Both the position numbers and the translations under genes were made by a program. 64,000 bases of DNA from Actinoplanes sp. DH11 (GTDB lineage: Bacteria > Actinomycetota > Actinomycetes > Mycobacteriales > Micromonosporaceae), in NCBI RefSeq assembly GCF_020873875.1, contig NZ_JAHWGU010000016.1, positions 124,001 to 188,000 of the forward strand, given 5' to 3'. This document shows, piece after piece, positions 58,007 to 64,000 of this stretch (its first letter is position 1; every line of letters starts with the position of its first letter). The notes under the pieces are model-generated. The model made no database searches. It saw only the letters and a program-made list of their open reading frames with translations, and was not told the DNA's origin.

Positions 58007-58690
58007 GTGACAGCACCGACCGTCCTCACGCTCTCCCGCACCGACCGGGCCTGGATCACGGCCGGTCCCGCCGCGCTCGGGCTCGCCCTGGCCCTGCTGC
58101 TGCCACCGGCCGCGCGCCTGCTGCTCGACCTGGGCACACCGCTGCCGTTCGGGTTCGTCGTCAAGGCCGTCGCGCGGGTCGACGTCGCGTGGGAGCTCGG
58201 GGTCCAGGCGGCCCTGCTGATCGCGGCCGGGTTGCTGACCAGCGCCGTGATCCTGCGGCAGGTCACCCGGGTCACGGTCGCCGGCGACGAGGTGGAGCTG
58301 CGGACCGGCGATGAGCGGCGCAGCATCCCGCGGGACGCGATCGGCGCGCTCTACCCGGAACGGGACGCGCTCGTCGTGCTGGACCACGACTCCCGGCAGA
58401 TGTTCCACGGCGAGCCGGGGGCGAGCCGTGAGCGGCTGCGGGTGGCGTTCCGCGAGCACGGATACCCGTGGCACGACGCGGACCCGTTCGCCGGCCTGTA
58501 CCACCGGTGGGCGCCGGAGACCGGCACGGTGCCGATCGAGGTGGAGGCGGTGCTGTCGGCGCGGGCGGTGGCGCTGCGCAAGAAGGCCGGCAAGGAGGCG
58601 GGCGAGCTGCGCGATTCACTGCAACGGCTGGGGTACGCGGTCCGCGACGAGGGCGGCCAGCAGTTCTGGCGTCCGCTGGTCCGGCAGTGA
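58007..58690 (+). CDS. YqeB-like membrane protein
   Basis: 227 residues. Two membrane helices (about 19-41 and 62-85), then a PH-like beta domain (VTRVTVAGDEVELRTGDERRSIPRDAIGALYPERDALVVLDHDSR) and a helical C-terminus (LRDSLQRLGYAVRDEGGQQFW). It resembles actinobacterial YqeB-family proteins, whose role is unknown. GTG start; the stop overlaps the histidine kinase start (GTGA), so it is coupled to the two-component system and may be its sensing accessory. Confidence 0.7.
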   Translation: MTAPTVLTLSRTDRAWITAGPAALGLALALLLPPAARLLLDLGTPLPFGFVVKAVARVDVAWELGVQAALLIAAGLLTSAVILRQVTRVTVAGDEVELRTGDERRSIPRDAIGALYPERDALVVLDHDSRQMFHGEPGASRERLRVAFREHGYPWHDADPFAGLYHRWAPETGTVPIEVEAVLSARAVALRKKAGKEAGELRDSLQRLGYAVRDEGGQQFWRPLVRQ

Positions 58691-59859
58691 CCGCACCGTC
58701 GGCCCCGGCCGGTCTCGCCGAGACGCGGGCCCGCGCGCTGGACGCCGCCGCGGTTCTGCTCTCCTGCTTCTGCGCGTTGATCCTCGCCGGTGCGAACGAG
58801 TCGTCCGGCCGGATCCACGGCGACGAGACGTTCTGGGTCCTGCTGCTCGGGATCCTCGGCTCCGTCGCGCTCTGGTGGCGCCGCACCCACCCGATCGCCG
58901 TGCTGGTCGTCCTGACACCGATCGGCGCGATCACCGACACGGCGGCGTACGCCGGAGTGGTCATCCTCCACACGCTCGTCGTCCAGCGGCGCACCCGGGC
59001 GGTCGTCGTGGTGACGGCGCTGAGCCTGCCCGCGGTGGTGCTGTACGCGGTGCGCCGCCCCGATCCCAGCCTCCCGCTCTACGGCGAACTGGTGATCACG
59101 GCGATGTTCCTGGCGCTGACGATCGCGATCGGGGTGGCGGTGCGGAGCCGGCGTGACCTGATCGACTCGTTGCGGCAGCGCGCCGAGCAGGCCGAGGAAC
59201 AGGCCCGGCTGCGAGCCGATCGGCTGCGCGCGCTGGAACGGGAACGGATCGCCCGGGAGATGCACGACGCCCTCGCGCACCGGATCTCGATGGTCAGCCT
59301 GCACGCGGGCGCCCTGCACATCCGGCCCGACCTGAGCGCCGGCGAGGTGGCGAAGGCGGCGTCGACGATCCGGGACAGCGCCCACCAGGCCCTGGAGGAT
59401 CTGCGCGAGATCCTCGGTGTGCTCCGCGCCGACCAGGGCGACGGCGGCCTGCGGCCACAACCTGACCTGCGCCATCTGGACGACCTGCTCACCGAGGCGC
59501 GGGCGGCGGGGGTACGGGTCGAAGCGACCGACCATCTGAACGGGACGCCCGTCTCGGCGTCGCTGGGCCGGACCGTCTACCGGCTGGTGCAGGAGGGACT
59601 CACCAACGCGGGCAAGCATGCGCCGGCGGTGCCCGTACACCTGCTTCTGGAACGCACCCCGGACGGTGAGCTGCATGTGCTGGTCTCGAACCGCCTGCCG
59701 GTCGCCGGGTCGGCGGGGGTCCCCGGCGCCGGTGCCGGGCTGGTCGGCCTGGCCGAGCGGGTCGCCTTGATCGGCGGGCGGCTGCGGCACGGTGTGCGGG
59801 CCGACCCGGATGCGGGCGCCCTCTTCGATCTGGAAGCGTGGTTGCCGTGGCCGAACTGA
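58687..59859 (+). CDS. Two-component sensor histidine kinase, NarL-class (HisKA_3)
   Basis: 390 residues. Four to five membrane helices in the first 150 residues with little extracellular part, a coiled linker (RQRAEQAEEQARLRADRLRAL), the dimerisation/phosphoacceptor motif EREMHDALAH-type (ERIAREMHDALAHRISMVS, His193), and an ATPase domain with the N box (LVQEGLTNAGKHA) and G box (GAGLVGLAERVALIGG). GTG 58687 overlaps the preceding stop. It phosphorylates the response regulator encoded next. A sensor lacking a periplasmic domain suggests it detects membrane stress or uses a partner such as the upstream YqeB-like protein. Confidence 0.93.
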   Translation: MTAPSAPAGLAETRARALDAAAVLLSCFCALILAGANESSGRIHGDETFWVLLLGILGSVALWWRRTHPIAVLVVLTPIGAITDTAAYAGVVILHTLVVQRRTRAVVVVTALSLPAVVLYAVRRPDPSLPLYGELVITAMFLALTIAIGVAVRSRRDLIDSLRQRAEQAEEQARLRADRLRALERERIAREMHDALAHRISMVSLHAGALHIRPDLSAGEVAKAASTIRDSAHQALEDLREILGVLRADQGDGGLRPQPDLRHLDDLLTEARAAGVRVEATDHLNGTPVSASLGRTVYRLVQEGLTNAGKHAPAVPVHLLLERTPDGELHVLVSNRLPVAGSAGVPGAGAGLVGLAERVALIGGRLRHGVRADPDAGALFDLEAWLPWPN

Positions 59860-60506
59860 TCCGGGTGCTCATCGCCGACGACGACCCGCTGGTCCGGGTG
59901 GGCCTCTCGCTGGTGCTCGGCGCCGGGTCCGACCTCCAGGTGGTGGGGGAGGCCGGTGACGGCGCGGAGGCGGTCGAGGCGGCCCGGCGACTGAAGCCGG
60001 ACGTGGTGCTGATGGACATCCGGATGCCCCGGATGGACGGTTTGGCCGCCACTGCGGAGCTGCGCCGGGACGGTCCGCGGCCGGCGATCGTGGTGCTGAC
60101 GACGTTCGACACCGACGAGCACCTGCTCGGCGCGTTGCGGCTGGGTGCGAACGGCTTCCTGCTCAAGGACATCGCGCCGACCGAGATCCTGCAAGCGGTA
60201 CGCCGGGCGTCGGCCGGCGAGTCGATCCTGGCGCCGTCGGTGGTGCCGAGGTTGATCGAGCACGCGGTGCAGGGCGGGGACGTCGCGCGCAGGACGGTGG
60301 CCGGTGACGCGCTGGGCGGTCTGACCGAGCGCGAGCGGGAGGTCGCCGAGGCGGTCGCGACCGGGGCCTCGAACGCGGAGATCGGCCGGGAGCTGCACAT
60401 GAGCGTGCCGACGGTGAAGGCGTACGTGTCCCGGCTGCTGGAGAAACTGGGCTGCGCGAACCGGGTTCAGGTGGCGATCCTGGTGCACGAGTCCCGCCGA
60501 GGGTGA
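59847..60506 (+). CDS. Two-component response regulator, NarL/LuxR type
   Basis: 219 residues. Receiver domain with the acidic triad (DDD at 11-13), phosphoacceptor Asp57 (DVVLMDIRMP), switch Thr (IVVLTTFD) and Lys (FLLKDIAP). A LuxR helix-turn-helix closes the protein (LTEREREVAEAVATGASNAEIGRELHMSVPTVKAYVSRLLEKLG). GTG 59847 is preferred over 59838 because GGAAG lies ten bases upstream and it gives the usual N-terminus. It overlaps the kinase gene by 13 bases. Confidence 0.94.
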   Translation: MAELIRVLIADDDPLVRVGLSLVLGAGSDLQVVGEAGDGAEAVEAARRLKPDVVLMDIRMPRMDGLAATAELRRDGPRPAIVVLTTFDTDEHLLGALRLGANGFLLKDIAPTEILQAVRRASAGESILAPSVVPRLIEHAVQGGDVARRTVAGDALGGLTEREREVAEAVATGASNAEIGRELHMSVPTVKAYVSRLLEKLGCANRVQVAILVHESRRG

Positions 60507-60625
60507 GCGTCGTTACATCCATTGGCCTCTCCGCGTTGCTCCCGTTACGGTTGGCCACGGCGCAAAGCCCATCGGGCGAGTAGGTTTTGCGACGCTCGTC
60601 ACATCGGCTGACCAGGGTGTTTCAC

Positions 60626-61597
60626 GTGATCGAAATAAGCGGTCTGCGGAAGACGTACCGCTCACGCAAGCGCAGTGTGGTTGCCGTCGACGACGTCGAC
60701 CTGTCCGTGGGGGAGGGTGAGGTCTACGGCGTCCTTGGGCGCAGCGGCGCCGGCAAGAGCACGCTGCTGCGGTGCGTCAACATGCTGGAACGGCCGGACG
60801 CCGGCACCGTCTCCGTCGGCGGCGTCGAGCTGACCGGGCTGCGCCGCAAACAGCTGCGGGTCGCCCGGCACGGCATCGGGATGATCCACCAGCACTTCGC
60901 GCTGCTGTCCTCGCGAACCGTGGCCGGCAACGTCGCGTTCGCGCTGGAGGTCACCGGAGTGCCCCGCGGCGAGCGCCGGGCCCGGGTGGCGGAACTGCTC
61001 GAACTCGTCGGGCTGGGTGACCGCGCGGACGCGTACCCCTCGCAGCTCTCCGGGGGCCAGAAGCAGCGGGTGGGCATCGCCCGCGCGCTCGCCGCCCGCC
61101 CCAAGGTCCTGCTCTCCGACGAGGCGACCTCCGCGCTCGACCCGGAGACGACCGAGTCGATCCTGCGGCTGCTGCTCGACCTCAACCGGCGGCTCGGCCT
61201 CACCATTCTGCTGATCACCCACGAGATGACCGTGGTGAAGCGGATCTGCACCTCCGCCGCGGTGATGCGCGACGGCCGGTTCGTCGAGTCCGGGCGGGTC
61301 GCCGACCTGCTGCGCGGCGACTCCGAACTGGCCCGCGACCTGTTCCCGATCGACGCGCCGGTGTCGGTGCCCGGCGCCACCGTCCTGGACGTCACGGTCA
61401 GCGGCGAGGACGCGGACCGGCCGCTGCTGGCCGAACTGGCCCGGCGGTTCGACGTGGACGTCCGCATCCTCGGCGGTCACGTCGAAACCCTGGCCGCCAC
61501 CCGGGCCGGCCGGTGGCGGATCGCGCTGCCGGACGACTCCGGTGAGGCCGCGGACTTCCTGCGCAAGACCGGCGCCCGGGTGGAGGTGGCATCGTGA
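60626..61597 (+). CDS. metN: Methionine ABC transporter ATPase
   Basis: 323 residues. ATPase core: Walker A GRSGAGKST (38-46), Q-loop GMIHQHFALL, signature QLSGGQKQRVGIARAL (near 140) and Walker B VLLSDEATSALDPETT. The C-terminal NIL (ACT-like) methionine-sensing domain follows (about 245-320), typical of MetN, so transport is inhibited when cell methionine is high. GTG 60626 gives MIEISGLRKTY; GTG 60617 is possible. The 119-base leader contains no SAM riboswitch that I recognise. First gene of metNIQ; overlaps metI (GTGA). Confidence 0.95.
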   Translation: MIEISGLRKTYRSRKRSVVAVDDVDLSVGEGEVYGVLGRSGAGKSTLLRCVNMLERPDAGTVSVGGVELTGLRRKQLRVARHGIGMIHQHFALLSSRTVAGNVAFALEVTGVPRGERRARVAELLELVGLGDRADAYPSQLSGGQKQRVGIARALAARPKVLLSDEATSALDPETTESILRLLLDLNRRLGLTILLITHEMTVVKRICTSAAVMRDGRFVESGRVADLLRGDSELARDLFPIDAPVSVPGATVLDVTVSGEDADRPLLAELARRFDVDVRILGGHVETLAATRAGRWRIALPDDSGEAADFLRKTGARVEVAS

Positions 61598-62250
61598 CCT
61601 GGTCCGAAGTCTTCGAACTGCTCGGCACCGGCCTGCAGGAGACCGCCTGGATGGTCGGCGTCGCCACGCTGCTCACCGCGATCGGCGGCCTGCTGATCGG
61701 CGTGCTGCTGGTGCTCACCGACAAAGGCGGGCTGCTCGCGGCACCGCCGGTCAACGCGGTCCTCGGCCTGATCGTCAACGTCGGCCGCTCACTGCCGTTC
61801 ATCATCCTGCTGGTCGCGATCATCCCGTTCACCCGGGCCGTGGTCGGCACCACGATCGGCACCGACGCGGCGATCGTCCCGCTCACCGTCGGCGCCATCC
61901 CGTTCTTCGCCCGGATCGTCGAGGCCGCGCTGCGCGAGGTCCCCGCCGACGTGGTCGCCGCGTCCGTCGCGATGGGCGCCACCCGCCGGCAGATCGTCGG
62001 CAAGGTGCTGCTCCGCGAGGCGCTGCCCGCCCTGATCGCCGGCCTGACCATCACCGTGATCGCCCTCGTCGGGTACTCCGCGATGGCCGGCACGGTCGGC
62101 GGCGGCGGCCTCGGCGACCTCGCGATCCGGTACGGCTACCAGCGCTTCGAGACCGAAGTCATGATCGCGACCGTGGTGGCCCTGGTGGTCTTCGTCCAGC
62201 TCGTTCAGATGGTGGGCGACGTCCTCGTCCGCCGGCTCTCACACCGTTAG
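61594..62250 (+). CDS. metI: Methionine ABC transporter permease
   Basis: 218 residues, five membrane helices. The MetI pattern is present: LLGTGLQETAWMVGVATLLTA at the N-terminus, VNVGRSLPFIILLVAIIPFTR, the ATPase-contact loop ASVAMGATRRQIVGKVLLREALP, and AMAGTVGGGGLGDLAIRYGYQRF. It forms the membrane channel with MetN as the motor. GTG start coupled to metN; metQ follows 16 bases downstream. Confidence 0.95.
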   Translation: MTWSEVFELLGTGLQETAWMVGVATLLTAIGGLLIGVLLVLTDKGGLLAAPPVNAVLGLIVNVGRSLPFIILLVAIIPFTRAVVGTTIGTDAAIVPLTVGAIPFFARIVEAALREVPADVVAASVAMGATRRQIVGKVLLREALPALIAGLTITVIALVGYSAMAGTVGGGGLGDLAIRYGYQRFETEVMIATVVALVVFVQLVQMVGDVLVRRLSHR

Positions 62251-62266
62251 TTCAGAAAGGTTCCCC

Positions 62267-63082
62267 ATGCGCCGCTTGGCCGCTCTCCTCGCCGCCGGTT
62301 CCCTCCTCCTCGGCCTGGCCGCGTGCGGTTCCGGCGACGACTCCGCCGCCTCGTCGTCCGACACCCTGAAGGTGGGCGTCAGCCCGGTACCGCACGGCGA
62401 GATCCTGAAGTACGTCGCCGACAACCTCGCCGCCGCCGAAAGCCTCAAGCTGGAGATCGTCGAGTTCAACGACTACATCCAGCCGAACGTCGCCCTCAGC
62501 GAGAAGCAGATCGACGCCAACTACTTCCAGCACATCCCGTACCTGGACGAGGAGGTCGCCGCGAAGGGCTACAAGTTCACCGCGCTCAAGCCGGTGCACA
62601 TCGAGCCGCTCGGCGTCTACTCCAAGACCGTGAAGGCGATCGCCGACGTGCCCGCCGGTGGCGTCGTCGGCATCCCGAACGACCCGTCCAACTCCGGCCG
62701 GGCCCTGAGCCTGCTCGCCAAGAACGGCCTGCTCACGCTGAAGGGCGGCGTCGGCGTCAAGGCCACCGAGAAGGACATCACGGCCAACCCGAAGAACCTG
62801 CAGTTCAAGGCCCTCGAAGCGGCGCAGCTGCCGCGCAGCCTCGAGGACACCGCGATCTCGGTGATCAACGGCAACTACGCCATCGAGACCGGCCTCAAGC
62901 CGTCGACCGACGCCCTGGTGCTGGAGACGGGCGAGGACAACCCGTACGCCAACCTGGTCGTCGTCCGCGCCGGCGGCGAGACCGACGAGCGGATCGTCAA
63001 GCTGGAGAAGCTGCTGCACTCCGCCGAGGTGAAGAAGTTCATCGAGGACAAGTACCAGGGCTCCGTACTCGCGGCTTCCTAA
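62267..63082 (+). CDS. metQ: Methionine-binding lipoprotein
   Basis: 271 residues. Lipobox LAAC gives Cys20. NlpA/MetQ family features: LKVGVSPVPHGEILKYVADNL, FNDYIQPNVALSEKQIDANYFQHIPYLD, KPVHIEPLGVYSKTVK, VGIPNDPSNSGRALSLLAKNGLL, ITANPKNLQFKALEAAQLPRSL and VINGNYAIETGLKP. It captures D- or L-methionine and delivers it to MetI/MetN. The usual last gene of the operon, followed by a very long inverted repeat. Confidence 0.96.
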   Translation: MRRLAALLAAGSLLLGLAACGSGDDSAASSSDTLKVGVSPVPHGEILKYVADNLAAAESLKLEIVEFNDYIQPNVALSEKQIDANYFQHIPYLDEEVAAKGYKFTALKPVHIEPLGVYSKTVKAIADVPAGGVVGIPNDPSNSGRALSLLAKNGLLTLKGGVGVKATEKDITANPKNLQFKALEAAQLPRSLEDTAISVINGNYAIETGLKPSTDALVLETGEDNPYANLVVVRAGGETDERIVKLEKLLHSAEVKKFIEDKYQGSVLAAS

Positions 63083-63105
63083 CTGGCCTTTACTGTCGCT
63101 CGGCG

Positions 63106-63197
63106 GCATCGCGCCCTTTGAGTCGATGACGAGAGCCCCGGAAACGACCACGCTTCGCTAGTCGTTTCCGGGGCTCTCGTCATCGACGGCGCGATGC
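63106..63197. terminator. Very long inverted repeat between convergent genes
   Basis: A perfect 27-bp inner stem (63122-63148 with 63161-63187) and 12-base loop is extended by a perfect 10-bp outer stem (63106-63115 with 63188-63197), with only a six-base bulge on the left side. That gives 37 paired bases. No T-run, but the position between metQ (+) and the AA10 gene (-) fits a bidirectional terminator. Confidence 0.85.
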
Positions 63198-63221
63198 GAC
63201 TGCGGTTGCGCTCAGAACCTG

Positions 63222-63917
63222 TCAGCAGGCGCCTTGGTCGACCCAGACGCTTGCGGCGCCGGGGGTCTCGCCCTGGGTCCACCACTGTGCCCGCCACTTG
63301 CGGCCGTTGTGGGTGGCGAGGTTGCCGCCGACGTAGACGGTTCCGCTCGCCCACGCGCCGACCCCGCCGCAGTTGCCGGTCGGCGGCGGCGTGGTCGGGC
63401 CACCGCCGCTACCGCCGATGTTGATGTCGATGCACGAGTAGAACGCGTTCGCCGTGTCCGAGATGTTCCAGATCGCGAGCAGCTTCTGACGCCCGGAGAA
63501 CCCGCTCAGGTTCACCGTGTGCGACAGCGTCGCCGGCGGCTGCTGGTTGTTCCCGCTGATCGACGCGACCCGGGTGCCGCCGATCCAGTACTCCCAGTTC
63601 GCCGTCGCGTGCCGTGCCGTGTTGATCCAGGTGAGGGTCAGCGAGGTGCCGACGTTGGTGGCCGGCCAGCCCCGGCTGTCGTCGTTGAGCTCGGCGAACT
63701 GGGGCACGTTCGCGTTGCAGCTCCGCAGGTTCTTCGGGCCCTCGACACTCTGCGGCTCGTACTTGATCTGCCCGCACGCCATCTTGCCCTGCGCGCAGAG
63801 CGCCTGGCGGCTGGGCGGCGAGGAGACGTAGCCGTGCGCGGCCGCCGGGGATGCCGCCAGCAGCGATCCGGCGGCACCGAGCATGGCCACCGCGAACAGG
63901 GCAAACAGTTTGCGCAT
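63222..63917 (-). CDS. Lytic polysaccharide monooxygenase AA10 with CBM5/12 chitin-binding module
   Basis: 231 residues. A signal peptide ends at AAA, leaving His28 as the mature N-terminus (HGYVSSPPSRQAL), the first copper ligand. His103 (NTARHATANWEYW) is the second histidine-brace residue, and Phe159 (TANAFYSCIDINI) the axial position. A Gly/Pro/Thr linker (168-181) leads to a CBM5/12 module (AWASGTVYVGGNLATHNGRKWRAQWWTQGETPG). It oxidatively cleaves chitin or cellulose outside the cell, aided by copper and a reductant. GGAGGAGTG precedes the ATG. The upstream AGGAAACC may be part of a regulator site. Confidence 0.95.
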   Translation of the reverse strand: MRKLFALFAVAMLGAAGSLLAASPAAAHGYVSSPPSRQALCAQGKMACGQIKYEPQSVEGPKNLRSCNANVPQFAELNDDSRGWPATNVGTSLTLTWINTARHATANWEYWIGGTRVASISGNNQQPPATLSHTVNLSGFSGRQKLLAIWNISDTANAFYSCIDINIGGSGGGPTTPPPTGNCGGVGAWASGTVYVGGNLATHNGRKWRAQWWTQGETPGAASVWVDQGAC

Positions 63918-64000
63918 GTCACTCCTCCAATGATGAGCATCAATTGACGGGTGTGACAGAAATATAAAGCAAGGTTTCCTAACAGAAAACCCGCAGGCGC
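63918..64000 (-). promoter_or_regulatory. Upstream region of the AA10 gene
   Basis: About 83 AT-rich bases run to the window edge. On the minus strand the order is TTAGGAAACCTT, a TTGC/TATATT-like promoter region and the GGAGGAG ribosome binding site. Exact promoter elements are uncertain. Confidence 0.35.

Noticed and set aside
60507..60625. SAM riboswitch before metN
   Set aside because: The leader was read for SAM-I, SAM-II and SAM-IV core patterns and none was convincing. A covariance-model search (Rfam) would settle it.
1..64000. tRNA, rRNA, insertion sequence or prophage genes
   Set aside because: No cloverleaf-like sequence with a T-loop motif, no rRNA segment, and no transposase or integrase motifs were seen in any supported gene. 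tRNAscan-SE and an IS search would be decisive.

Overview
The window reads as a piece of chromosome from a high-GC, spore-motile actinobacterium, most plausibly a member of the Micromonosporaceae such as Actinoplanes. The base composition is strongly GC-rich with GC-biased third codon positions, GTG starts are common, many genes overlap by four bases (ATGA/GTGA), several promoters look leaderless, and two methyl-accepting chemotaxis proteins are present (unusual for actinomycetes, expected for genera with flagellated zoospores). No rRNA, tRNA, CRISPR array, phage or insertion-sequence gene was recognised. Species assignment is an inference.

Layout. 1-3780: 3' end of a large SF1 helicase/nuclease of the DUF4011-helicase-Vsr-DUF3320 (Hhe-like) type. 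3.8-7.5 kb: secreted phytase-like esterase, a multi-pass helical sensor-like membrane protein and an orphan PstS-like lipoprotein. 7.6-18.1 kb: L-arabinose region: araD behind a LacI-type operator, a repeat-rich unknown protein, a LacI regulator with a large low-complexity insertion, then a divergent operon for a YtfQRT-YjfF-type furanose ABC importer ending in araA. No araB is visible. 18.2-27.9 kb: LamG-like secreted protein, a coiled-coil protein, an amidohydrolase, a two-gene unit of a truncated catalytically degenerate helicase plus a winged-helix-like partner, a TetR-MMPL efflux pair and a 2H phosphoesterase.

28.0-38.3 kb: a repeat-bearing membrane protein, then a beta-1,4-galactan locus. 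A six-gene minus-strand operon (binding protein, two permeases, LacI regulator, two tandem GH53 galactanases) diverges from a GH35 beta-galactosidase across a promoter region with two identical 16-bp operators. With the arabinose genes this suggests use of type I arabinogalactan or pectin side chains: GH53 cuts galactan outside the cell, the ABC system imports oligomers, GH35 releases galactose, and arabinose goes through AraA and AraD. 38.5-53.8 kb: two chemoreceptors, a TRAP-TAXI transporter followed directly by the 3' remnant of a ferric-reductase-like gene, a bacterial-type poly(ADP-ribose) glycohydrolase, a MarR-regulated DHA2 efflux pump, a chemoreceptor/87-residue protein/GAF operon, an orphan Phd/YefM-like protein, and a PfkB kinase-GH4 glycosidase pair.

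53.8-64 kb: a gene-free repeat tract, a fatty acid desaturase with its ferredoxin reductase and a divergent PucR-type regulator, a YqeB-like protein with a two-component system, a metNIQ methionine importer, and an AA10 lytic polysaccharide monooxygenase with a chitin-binding module. Non-gene signals include two identical, oppositely oriented 75-bp palindromic elements in convergent or gene-free spacers, a very long inverted repeat after metQ, and many in-frame minisatellites inside otherwise conserved proteins.
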